Part shown: piece after piece, positions 33,981 to 41,952 of the stretch
Position numbering within the stretch: position 1 is the first letter of the stretch
How the letters are laid out: every line of letters begins with the position of its first letter
Source of the DNA: Sphingomonas sp. 8AM
GTDB lineage: Bacteria; Pseudomonadota; Alphaproteobacteria; Sphingomonadales; Sphingomonadaceae
Direction: 5' to 3'
Length of the DNA stretch: 64,000 nt
Assembly (NCBI RefSeq): GCF_902506455.1
Contig: NZ_LR733844.1
Span: 125,133 to 189,132, forward strand
The notes under the pieces: generated by a model
Told to the model about the DNA's origin: nothing
Seen by the model: only the letters and a program-made list of their open reading frames with translations
Databases searched by the model: none
Made by a program: the position numbers and the translations under genes

Positions 33981-34283
33981 ATGGCCGAAACGATCGAACC
34001 ACTGAGCGAGGCCGAGCGGGTCGACGCGCTCGATGCGCTGCCCGACTGGGATTATGACGAGGGGCGCGACGCGATCGCGCGCTCGATCGTGTTCACCGAC
34101 TTTGCCGAAGCATTCGGATTCATGACGCAAGTCGCGCTGCTCGCCGAACGCGCCGATCACCATCCCGAATGGACCAACGTCTGGAATCGGGTCGAAATCC
34201 TGCTGACGACGCATGATGCCGGAGGACTTTCCGGGCGCGACATCGAGCTGGCAACCGCGATCGACGCCATCCTTGGCGGATAA
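33981..34283 (+). CDS. phhB: Pterin-4a-carbinolamine dehydratase
   Basis: A 100-residue PCD/DCoH enzyme, which dehydrates 4a-carbinolamine tetrahydropterin. The conserved [20 protein letters not shown] block (59-78) carries the catalytic histidines. AAGGGAG precedes the ATG. It is divergent from the metallopeptidase across 36 bp. No phenylalanine hydroxylase is adjacent, so the role may be in folate/pterin recycling. Confidence 0.9.
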   Translation: MAETIEPLSEAERVDALDALPDWDYDEGRDAIARSIVFTDFAEAFGFMTQVALLAERADHHPEWTNVWNRVEILLTTHDAGGLSGRDIELATAIDAILGG

Positions 34284-34358
34284 AGCCGTTTCGGTACTGA
34301 TCGTTGTCAATATGATTCATCGGAACGTAAGGCGGCGTCTGTCCGTCTAACCTGCCCT

Positions 34359-35069
34359 ATGCCGGCACCCGACACACCGATGTTCCGCTGGACGCATCAT
34401 GCGCAGGCGGAACTCGAATCGCTTCTCCACGATCATATCGCCGACCGCGCCTTTCCGTGCGTCGGCGCCAAGGCGGCCATGGCGCGCGGCACGCTCAACG
34501 TGCTGGCGTGCACCAGCATCGACAGCGCGTGGGACGATCTGCGCATCCACGACGGGTTGGTGAAATTCGCCGCAGCCTATCGCGAGGACCCCGCGCTGTT
34601 CCGCAGCTTCGCGGTCGTGTTCGACGGCCCGGACGGTCTCGATGAGCCAGCGTTCGAAAAGGCACTCTGGCGACGCATCCAGTCGCTGTCCGACAAGGAC
34701 GTCTGGCGCGGCCAGCCGTATGACACGCGCGTCAGCCACGATCCGGCCGATTCGCACTTCTCGCTGAGCTTCGGCGGCGAGGCGTTCTTCGTCGTCGGGC
34801 TCCACCCGAATGCATCGCGCCCGGCACGCCGCTTCGCGCGCCCGACCCTGGTGTTCAACCTCCACGACCAGTTCGAGACGCTGCGCGCCGATGGCCGTTA
34901 CGAGACGATGCGCGAGGCGATCATGGTGCGCGACGAGGCGATCGCCGGCTCGCGCAATCCGATGCTCGCGCGCCACGGCGAGACCAGCGAGGCGCGGCAA
35001 TATAGCGGACGCGTCGTCGACTCGGCGTGGCGTTGCCCGTTTCATTACGCGGGCGAGAAGCATCCGTGA
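34359..35069 (+). CDS. YqcI/YcgG-family haem protein, GntA-like N-hydroxylase
   Basis: A 236-residue protein of the YqcI/YcgG family. The guanitoxin enzyme GntA, a haem-dependent N-hydroxylase of a guanidino group, belongs to this family. Conserved blocks are FPCVGAKAA (about 31-39), FFVVGLHPNASRPARRF (about 147-163), HDQFETLRADGRYE and SEARQYSGRVV near the C-terminus. The substrate here is inferred, not shown. Its stop overlaps the DUF1989 start in GTGA, so the two are coupled. Confidence 0.85.
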   Translation: MPAPDTPMFRWTHHAQAELESLLHDHIADRAFPCVGAKAAMARGTLNVLACTSIDSAWDDLRIHDGLVKFAAAYREDPALFRSFAVVFDGPDGLDEPAFEKALWRRIQSLSDKDVWRGQPYDTRVSHDPADSHFSLSFGGEAFFVVGLHPNASRPARRFARPTLVFNLHDQFETLRADGRYETMREAIMVRDEAIAGSRNPMLARHGETSEARQYSGRVVDSAWRCPFHYAGEKHP

Positions 35070-35656
35070 CCGGCGTCGTTCACGAGATTCCGCCACGTAG
35101 CGGCGCCGGCTTCACGCTGGCGGCCGGGCAGACGCTCACCGTCATCGACCCGCGCGGCGTGCAGGTCGCCGATCTGCTCGCCTACAAGGCCGCCGACGTG
35201 CGCGAGGTGCTCTCGTCAGGCCGGACGCTCGACTATGCCGAGACGATACGGCTGACGACCGGGCACAAGCTCTATTCCAATCGCTCGAACGTGATGCTGG
35301 AGATCGTCGAGGACACTGTCGGGCGACACGACTTCCTGCTGACGCCGTGCTCCTACGCCACCTTCGACTATTTCTACCCCGATCTGCCGCGGCATCGCGG
35401 CTGCTTCGGCAATCTTGCCGAGGCGCTCGCGCCGTGGGGGATCACCGAGGACATGATCCCGGTCGCGTTCAACTGCTTCATGAACGTTCCGGTCGATGGC
35501 CCTACCGGACGGCTGGAAGTACTGCCGCCGGTCAGCAAGGCCGGCGACCGCATCGTGCTACGCGCCGCGATGGATCTGGTAATTGGGCTCACCGCCTGCT
35601 CCGCGCCGGCGTCGAACGGCGGCAGCTTCAAGCCGATCCATTATTGCGTCGAATAG
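35066..35656 (+). CDS. DUF1989 (urea-carboxylase-associated/carboxyguanidine-deiminase-like) protein
   Basis: A 196-residue protein of the DUF1989 family. Two relatives form carboxyguanidine deiminase in guanidine degradation; others lie beside urea carboxylase. Conserved segments are LLTPCSYATFDYFYPD (about 92-107), NCFMNVPVDGPTGRL and DLVIGLTACSAPASNGG near the end. The GTG at 35066 is chosen from the 4-nt overlap with the upstream gene. No carboxylase or guanidine transporter is seen here. Confidence 0.83.
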   Translation: MTGVVHEIPPRSGAGFTLAAGQTLTVIDPRGVQVADLLAYKAADVREVLSSGRTLDYAETIRLTTGHKLYSNRSNVMLEIVEDTVGRHDFLLTPCSYATFDYFYPDLPRHRGCFGNLAEALAPWGITEDMIPVAFNCFMNVPVDGPTGRLEVLPPVSKAGDRIVLRAAMDLVIGLTACSAPASNGGSFKPIHYCVE

Positions 35657-35814
35657 GTTAGCGCGCGTTGCTCTGCCTCTGCGGCGCGCTCGGCGTAGCG
35701 GGCGGCGAGATCGAGGTGGAGACGGCGGATTGCCTCCTCGCACGCGGCCCGCGCGCGATACTTCTCTTCGATGACGCGTCGACGGAAATAGGCGATATCG
35801 CCAGTGGCAGACAT
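35641..35814 (-). CDS. Small conserved hypothetical protein
   Basis: A 57-residue, highly charged helical protein with an N-terminal DIAYFRRRV segment and a long Arg/Glu/Ala coil (RLHLDLAARYAERAAEAEQ). AGGAG lies eight nucleotides before the ATG. Similar short proteins appear in sphingomonads, function unknown. It ends inside the last 16 bp of the DUF1989 gene on the other strand. Confidence 0.6.
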   Translation of the reverse strand: MSATGDIAYFRRRVIEEKYRARAACEEAIRRLHLDLAARYAERAAEAEQRALTYSTQ

Positions 35815-35947
35815 GACCGATGCTCCTGACCCGAGGAATGACGGTACGCGCTCAACTGCATCGATTGTGCGCGCGGGCCGGCGTCTCGGCTTTCATCTCG
35901 ATCAAGTCAGCGCTGGCGGAATCGTACAAAGCCGATGATGTGGGTGA

Positions 35948-36724
35948 ATGACGATCACGCATTTCTTTGACCGCGTCACGCCCGACTCGCCCGTCGCGCC
36001 CCACGCGCGCGCGGTGATCGGGGAATCGCCGATCGCGATCGAGGTGAACGGCATCGGCTATGCGGTAATGATGGCGACTCCGCAGGATATCGCCGACTTC
36101 GCGAGCGGCTTCGCACTCTCGGAACGGATTGTGACGCGGGCCGCCGAGATCGAGTCGCTGGACATACATCGGACGCCGCAAGGAACGATCGTGCGCCTCA
36201 CGGTGCCGCCCGCCCGCGCTGCCGCGGTGCTCGACCGGGTACGGCGGCGGACGAGCGACAGTTCGTGCGGGCTGTGCGGGATGGACAATCTCGACGCGGT
36301 CCACCGCGACCTGCCGCCGGTGCCGACAGCGACCGCCGCACCCGCCGCGATCTTCGCCGCACTGGCCGCGATGCGCGCGCATCAACCGCTCAACCGTGCC
36401 ACCGGCGCCGCGCACGCTGCGCTGCTGTGCGCGCACGACGGCACGATCCGCGTCGCGCGCGAGGATGTCGGGCGGCACAATGCGTTCGACAAACTGATCG
36501 GCGCAATGGCGCTTCAGGGCCTCGGCTGGGACGGCGGCTTCGCGCTGCTGTCATCGCGCTGCTCTTACGAGCTGGTCGAGAAGGCCGCATTGGCCGGGTG
36601 CCCGATGCTGGTGACGGTGTCGGCGGCGACCAGCCTCGCGCTGGAGCGCGCCCGCGCCGCCGGGCTGACGCTCGTGTCGCTCGCGCGCGACGACGCGGTG
36701 CTTTTCTCGAGGTCCGTGCGTTAG
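35948..36724 (+). CDS. fdhD: Formate dehydrogenase accessory sulfurtransferase FdhD
   Basis: FdhD transfers sulfur from IscS to the molybdenum cofactor of formate dehydrogenase. The 258-residue protein has the catalytic cysteine loop SSCGLCGMDN (C107, C110) and the RNAFDKLIG-like block GRHNAFDKLIGAM. It lies 7 bp before the FdhF/YdeP gene, so it presumably matures that enzyme. Confidence 0.94.
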   Translation: MTITHFFDRVTPDSPVAPHARAVIGESPIAIEVNGIGYAVMMATPQDIADFASGFALSERIVTRAAEIESLDIHRTPQGTIVRLTVPPARAAAVLDRVRRRTSDSSCGLCGMDNLDAVHRDLPPVPTATAAPAAIFAALAAMRAHQPLNRATGAAHAALLCAHDGTIRVAREDVGRHNAFDKLIGAMALQGLGWDGGFALLSSRCSYELVEKAALAGCPMLVTVSAATSLALERARAAGLTLVSLARDDAVLFSRSVR

Positions 36725-36731
36725 CGCGTGC

Positions 36732-38993
36732 ATGACCGAGCAGCACGACGATCGCCCCGATTTCACCCCTTACGACGGCCCTTCGGGAGGCTGGGGGTCG
36801 GTCCGCTCGCTGACCGATATCATCCCGCGCGAGAAGAACATTGCGCAGACCTCTGCCGAGCTGCTGCGCCAGAACAAGCACGACGGCTTCGCCTGCGTCA
36901 GCTGCGCCTGGTCGAAGCCCTATCCCCCGCACCCCGCCGAATTCTGCGAGAACGGCGCGAAGGCGACCGCGTGGGAGATCACCAGCCAGCGCGTCACGCC
37001 GGACTTCTTCCGCCAGCACACGCTGACTGAGCTGCGCGGCTGGACCGACTACCGACTGGAGGAAGCGGGGCGGCTGACCCACCCGATGAAGTACGACGCG
37101 GCGAGCGACAAATATGTCGTCGCGCCGTGGGAGGAAGCGTTCAAGGCGATCGGCGCGCGACTGAAGGCGCTGCCGCCCAAATCGGTGGTCTTCTACGCCT
37201 CCGGCCGCGCCAGCCTCGAGACCTCGTACATGTGGCAGCTGATGGCGCGCCTCTACGGCAGCCAGAACCTGCCCGACAGTTCGAACATGTGCCACGAATC
37301 GACCTCCGTCGGGCTCAAGACCTCGATCGGCGTGCCCGTAGGCACCACCAAGCTGGAGGATTTCGACACCACCGACTGCATCCTGCATTTCGGGCAGAAT
37401 GTCGCGACCAACAGCCCGCGGATGCTCCACAACCTGCGTGACGTCCACAAGCGCGGCGCGGACATCATCGTCTTCAACCCGCTCAAGGAACGCGGGCTGG
37501 AGCGCTTCACCGATCCGCAGAACCCGATCGAGATGGCGACCGGCAAGGAGACGCCGATCGCCACCCAATATCATCAGGTGAAGGCCGGTGGCGACATTGC
37601 GGTGATGATGGGCATCGCCAAATGGCTGCTCGCGCATGACGCGATCGACCATGATTTCATTGCCGAGCACACCCATGACTTCGCGCCCTTCGCCGCCAAG
37701 GTGCAGGCGACCGACTGGAGCGAGATCGAACGCGAATCGGGGCTGACCCGCGCCGCGATCGAGCGCGCCGCCGCCGCCTATGGCCGCGCAAAGACCGCGA
37801 TGGCGATCTACGGCATGGGGCTGACCCAGCATGTAAAGGGCGTCGACAACGTCCGCATGCTCGTCAACCTGATGCTGATGCGGGGCAACATCGGCAAACC
37901 CGGCGCGGGCCTCTGCCCGGTGCGCGGCCACAGCAACGTCCAGGGGCAGCGCACCGTCGGCATCACCGAAAAGACCGAACTCGCCCCGGTGGAGAAGCTC
38001 AAGGAGCGCTACGGCTTCTCGCCCCCGACAGAAAAGGGGCTGGATACGGTTGAGGCGTGCCGGGGGATCATCGACGGGACGGTGAAGGCGTTCCTGTCGC
38101 TCGGCGGCAATTTCGCGCGCGCGGTGCCCGAAACCGAACTGGTCGAGGACGGCTGGGCGCGGATGGAGCTGTCGGTGCAGATCGCGACCAAGCTCAACCG
38201 CAGCCATTTGATCCCCGCGACCGGCGACACCTGGCTGCTGCCGTGCCTCGGTCGAATCGAGCGCGACCTGCAGGCGACCGGACCACAACGCGTGACGGTC
38301 GAGGATTCGACCAGCGTCATCCACCCGTCGCTCGGCAAGGTCGAGCCGGCCAGCCCGCATCTGCTCTCCGAGCCGGCGATCGTCGCCGGGATCGCGCAAT
38401 CGTTCCTGCCGGCCAATCCCGCGATCGACTGGGATCGGTGGGTGGGCGACTACAGCCTGATCCGCGACGAGATCGCCGCAGTGTTCCCCCACTTCTTCGC
38501 GCGCTTCAACGAGCGTTTGCAGGAGAAAGGCGGCTTCTGGAAGGGCAACAAGGCGTCCGGGCGCGAATGGGATACCGAAAGCGGCAAGGCCGAGTTCCTC
38601 GTCCCCGACGTGCTCAACGCCACCGGTTTCACCGAGGCGGAGGGGCGCTTCCGCCTGCTGACCCTGCGCTCGAACGACCAGTTCAACACCACGATCTACG
38701 GCTATTCGGACCGTTTCCGGGGGATCAACGGCACGCGGCAGGTGGTGCTGATGAATCGCGCCGATATCGCGCGCGCCGGGCTGACCGCCGGTCAGAAGGT
38801 GACGCTCGCCACCGATGCGGAGGATAATCACGACCGGCGCGTCGGCGACCTGATCGTCGTCGAATATGACGTACCCGACGGCTGCATCGCGGCCTATTAT
38901 CCGGAGTGCAACCCGCTGATCCCGCTGTCGCACCACGCCGAGGAAAGCCACGTCCCGGCGGCGAAGTCAGTCCCGGTCAGGATTCTCGCTTAG
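36732..38993 (+). CDS. FdhF/YdeP-family molybdopterin oxidoreductase
   Basis: A 753-residue molybdenum enzyme of the formate-dehydrogenase-like FdhF/YdeP group. C55, C58 and C72 (ACVSCAW, EFCENG) may hold an iron-sulfur cluster. The molybdenum-ligand position has Cys-His (C187-H188, NMCHES), as in cysteine-type formate dehydrogenases; there is no selenocysteine. A C-terminal molydopterin-dinucleotide-binding domain ends at about 750. No beta/gamma subunit accompanies it, so electron acceptor is unclear. Formate oxidation is inferred. Confidence 0.85.
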   Translation: MTEQHDDRPDFTPYDGPSGGWGSVRSLTDIIPREKNIAQTSAELLRQNKHDGFACVSCAWSKPYPPHPAEFCENGAKATAWEITSQRVTPDFFRQHTLTELRGWTDYRLEEAGRLTHPMKYDAASDKYVVAPWEEAFKAIGARLKALPPKSVVFYASGRASLETSYMWQLMARLYGSQNLPDSSNMCHESTSVGLKTSIGVPVGTTKLEDFDTTDCILHFGQNVATNSPRMLHNLRDVHKRGADIIVFNPLKERGLERFTDPQNPIEMATGKETPIATQYHQVKAGGDIAVMMGIAKWLLAHDAIDHDFIAEHTHDFAPFAAKVQATDWSEIERESGLTRAAIERAAAAYGRAKTAMAIYGMGLTQHVKGVDNVRMLVNLMLMRGNIGKPGAGLCPVRGHSNVQGQRTVGITEKTELAPVEKLKERYGFSPPTEKGLDTVEACRGIIDGTVKAFLSLGGNFARAVPETELVEDGWARMELSVQIATKLNRSHLIPATGDTWLLPCLGRIERDLQATGPQRVTVEDSTSVIHPSLGKVEPASPHLLSEPAIVAGIAQSFLPANPAIDWDRWVGDYSLIRDEIAAVFPHFFARFNERLQEKGGFWKGNKASGREWDTESGKAEFLVPDVLNATGFTEAEGRFRLLTLRSNDQFNTTIYGYSDRFRGINGTRQVVLMNRADIARAGLTAGQKVTLATDAEDNHDRRVGDLIVVEYDVPDGCIAAYYPECNPLIPLSHHAEESHVPAAKSVPVRILA

Positions 38994-39008
38994 CCGTGTC
39001 CCCGCCGC

Positions 39009-39027
39009 GGAGAGGGAGCCCCTCTCC
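39009..39027. terminator. Hairpin downstream of the FdhF/YdeP gene
   Basis: An 8-bp stem GGAGAGGG/CCCTCTCC (39009-39016 with 39020-39027) with a three-base loop, 16 bp after the stop. No T-run follows, so it is a weak terminator candidate. It precedes the palindrome at 39029. Confidence 0.45.
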
Positions 39028-39028
39028 G

Positions 39029-39040
39029 GCATAATTATGC
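39029..39040. promoter_or_regulatory. AT-rich 12-bp palindrome upstream of the TonB receptor
   Basis: GCATAATTATGC is a perfect 12-bp dyad in otherwise GC-rich DNA, 60 bp before the receptor start at 39100. It looks like an operator, but the cognate regulator is not identifiable here. Confidence 0.4.
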
Positions 39041-39099
39041 GACAAACCGGCGATAGCGCCATGATTGCCGCCGAACCCGACGCGCGGCTGGGGTAACAC

Positions 39100-41868
39100 A
39101 TGCGTCTCTCGTTCCTTCTGCTGGCTTCCACCGCGGCACTGCCCGCCTACGCCCAACAGGCCGCATCGCCGCCACCGCCCGCGCAGGCCGGCGTGCAGGC
39201 CCCGGCAACGCCCCCCGCCAAAGCCGAGACCGAGGAGGAAAGCAGCGAGGACATCGTCGTCACCGGATCGCGCGCGCAGCGCGGCGCGGTGATCGGCGAC
39301 GTCACCCCCGAAGAGCAATTGTCTCCCGCCGACATCCGCAGCTACGGCGTCAGCTCGGTCACCGAATTGCTCAACGAATTGTCGCCTCAGACCCGCTCCG
39401 GGCGTGGCGCGGGCGGCGCACCGGTGGTGCTGCTCAACGGGCGGCGCATCTCGGGCTTTCAGGAAATCCGCGACCTGCCGACCGAGGCGATCCAGCGCGT
39501 CGACATCCTGCCCGAGGAAGTCGCGCTCAAATACGGCTATCGCGCCGACCAGCGCGTCGTGAACTTCGTGCTGCGCCGCCGCTTCAAGGCCGTGACCGCC
39601 GAAGTCGAGGACCGTTTCGCGACCGAGGGCGGTCGCAACACGCCGGGCGCCGAACTCGACCTGCTGCGCATCCGCAGCGACAAGCGCGTCAACCTGCATC
39701 TCGAATACAGCCGCCCCGGCGCGCTGACCGAATCCGAACGCGACATCATCCAGGCCCCGAACGCGGCGGCGGTCGGCGGCAACGTGTCGTCGCTCAACCG
39801 CGGCGCGATCGACCCGTTCTTCGGCAACGCCGCTTCGCTGGGCATCCCTGCACTCGCCGCGACGCAGGCGCCGCGGCTCGGCGACTTCACCACCACCCGC
39901 AACGTCACCGATCAGGGCGCATACCGCACGCTCCTGCCGCAGCAGCGCACGTTCAGCGCAAACGGCACCTATGCGACGACGATCTTCGGCAACGTCTCGG
40001 CGTCGCTGAACGCGACCGTCGACCACAACGTCACACGCGCGTTGCGCGGTCTGGCCGAGGTCGATCTCGATCTGCCGGTCGGCAGCCCGTACTCACCGTT
40101 CGCGGTGCCGGTGCGCGTGACGCGCGCCTTCGACGACGTGCCCGCACTGACGCAGCGCGCCGAGACCACCGACCTCCACCTTGGCGGCACGCTCAACGGC
40201 GATCGCGGGCAATGGCGCTGGTCGCTGACCGGCAATGTCGATCGCGACGAGAGCAATACGGTGACCACCACCGGGCTCGACGCCAGCGCGTTGCAGGCCG
40301 GGATCGACGCCTTCGATCCGCTCGCCAACCCCTATGCGCCGCTGGCGCTGGGCGCGCTGCCTGCTGATCGCGGCCGCTCGGTCGCGACCAGCGCCGGGCT
40401 CGACGCTTTGGTCGCCGGGCCGTTGTTCCTGCTCCCGGCCGGCTACGCCAACACCAGCATCCGCGTCGGCGCCTCGACCAGCGACTTCACCAGCGACTCG
40501 TTCCGCCGCGGCGTGGCGAGCAGCGCCGACATCGGGCGCGATCTCGCCAACGCGCAGATCAACCTCGATTTGCCGATCGCGAACAAGGCGCAGGGCGTGC
40601 TCAGCGCGCTCGGGCGGCTGTCGATCAACGGCAATCTCGCGGTCGACCAGCTTTCCGACTTCGGGACGCTGTGGACGCTCGGCTACGGCGCGAACTGGAC
40701 GCCGATCGAGGGGATACGCCTGCTCGTCTCGGTCACCGATCAGGACGAGGCGCCGTCGGCGCAACAGCTCGGCAACCCGACCGTGACGACGCCGGGCGTG
40801 CGCGTGTTCGACTATGTCCGCGGCACCACCGCGACCGTCACCACCGTCACCGGCGGCAATCCGAACCTGATCGCCGACAATCGCCACGCGCTGAAGGCCG
40901 GGCTCGACATCAAGCCGTGGAGCAATCAGCAGATCAATTTCCGCGCCGATTACACGCGCCAGACCACCGACGATCCGATTGCCGCCTTCCCCAGCGCCAC
41001 CGCCGCGATCGAATCCGCCTTTCCGGATCGCTTCACCCGTGATGCCGGTGGCAATCTGCTGCGGATCGACTCGCGCCCCATCAACTTCGCGCGCAGCGAG
41101 ACGTCGCAGCTCCGCTACGGCGTCAACCTGTCGTTCCGGATCAAGTCCGAGCTCCAGAAGAAGATCGAGGCGTTCCGCGCCGGAACCGGTCCGAACCCGT
41201 TCGAGGGGCTGCGCCCGCCGGGTGGCGAACGACGCCCCGACCGCCCGCCGCAGGATCGCGCCCGACCGGACGGCAGCGCGCTGAACGGCGGGCGCCCCGA
41301 CGCGGGTGCCGGCGCGCCGGGCGGCCCGCCCGGTGGTGGTGGCTTCCGTGGTCGGGGTGGTGGTGGCGGCGGTCAGGCCGGCGGGCGCGTCCAGTTCGCG
41401 CTCTATCATACCTGGCACCTTACCGAGCGGGTGACGATCGCCGACGGCGGGCGCGTGCTCGACCTGCTCAACGGCGACGCGATCGGTGCGGCCGGCGGAC
41501 AGGCGCGGCACGAGCTGGAGGGTCAGGCCGGCTATACCAACAACGGCCTCGGCGCGCGACTGTCGGTCAATTACCAAAGCGGCACGCGCGTCAACGGCGG
41601 CACCGCCGCCACGCCGGAGACGCTGGAGTTCGGCGGGATCGCCACCGCCAACCTCCGGCTGTTCGCCGACCTCGGCGGCAACATCGACTGGGTGCGCGCG
41701 CATCCGTGGATGCGTGGCGCACGCGTCAGCGTCCAGTTCGACAATCTGCTCAACACCCGCCGCGACGTCCGCGACCAGAACGGCACCGTCCCGATCGGCT
41801 TCCAGCCCGATTATCTCGACCCGGTCGGCCGCACGATCCGCGTGTCGTTCCGCAAGCTGTTTTTCTGA
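39100..41868 (+). CDS. TonB-dependent outer-membrane receptor
   Basis: A 922-residue receptor with signal peptide (cleavage after AYAQ, about 19), a disordered Pro/Ala stretch, a TonB box region near DIVVTGSRAQ (about 48-57), a plug with GAPVVLLNGRRISGFQEI, and a beta-barrel ending in a C-terminal phenylalanine (VSFRKLFF). Unusually, a loop at about 705-766 is rich in Gly, Pro and Arg (GGPPGGGGFRGRGGGGGG). The ligand is unknown. Confidence 0.88.
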   Translation: MRLSFLLLASTAALPAYAQQAASPPPPAQAGVQAPATPPAKAETEEESSEDIVVTGSRAQRGAVIGDVTPEEQLSPADIRSYGVSSVTELLNELSPQTRSGRGAGGAPVVLLNGRRISGFQEIRDLPTEAIQRVDILPEEVALKYGYRADQRVVNFVLRRRFKAVTAEVEDRFATEGGRNTPGAELDLLRIRSDKRVNLHLEYSRPGALTESERDIIQAPNAAAVGGNVSSLNRGAIDPFFGNAASLGIPALAATQAPRLGDFTTTRNVTDQGAYRTLLPQQRTFSANGTYATTIFGNVSASLNATVDHNVTRALRGLAEVDLDLPVGSPYSPFAVPVRVTRAFDDVPALTQRAETTDLHLGGTLNGDRGQWRWSLTGNVDRDESNTVTTTGLDASALQAGIDAFDPLANPYAPLALGALPADRGRSVATSAGLDALVAGPLFLLPAGYANTSIRVGASTSDFTSDSFRRGVASSADIGRDLANAQINLDLPIANKAQGVLSALGRLSINGNLAVDQLSDFGTLWTLGYGANWTPIEGIRLLVSVTDQDEAPSAQQLGNPTVTTPGVRVFDYVRGTTATVTTVTGGNPNLIADNRHALKAGLDIKPWSNQQINFRADYTRQTTDDPIAAFPSATAAIESAFPDRFTRDAGGNLLRIDSRPINFARSETSQLRYGVNLSFRIKSELQKKIEAFRAGTGPNPFEGLRPPGGERRPDRPPQDRARPDGSALNGGRPDAGAGAPGGPPGGGGFRGRGGGGGGQAGGRVQFALYHTWHLTERVTIADGGRVLDLLNGDAIGAAGGQARHELEGQAGYTNNGLGARLSVNYQSGTRVNGGTAATPETLEFGGIATANLRLFADLGGNIDWVRAHPWMRGARVSVQFDNLLNTRRDVRDQNGTVPIGFQPDYLDPVGRTIRVSFRKLFF

Positions 41869-41877
41869 GGAACCGTC

Positions 41878-41897
41878 GCCCCTGCGCAGGCAGGGGC
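41878..41897. repeat. GCCCCTGC hairpin after the TonB receptor, family E
   Basis: A perfect 8-bp inverted repeat (GCCCCTGC, GCAG loop, GCAGGGGC) 10 bp after the receptor stop, preceded by CGTC. It resembles another common alphaproteobacterial intergenic element. It lies in an 84-bp convergent gap with the Opu gene. Confidence 0.6.
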
Positions 41898-41952
41898 TCA
41901 TGTCTTCGAGTGTCACGGTAGGCCGACACAAAAACCGACGCCACTGTGTCAC

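Noticed and set aside
34284..34358. Guanidine (ykkC-type) riboswitch before the GntA-like gene
   Set aside because: The 75-bp gap is too short and lacks the expected motifs.
36390..38951. 853-codon open frame opposite the FdhF/YdeP gene
   Set aside because: It is antisense to conserved fdhD and FdhF/YdeP sequence and has no family features.
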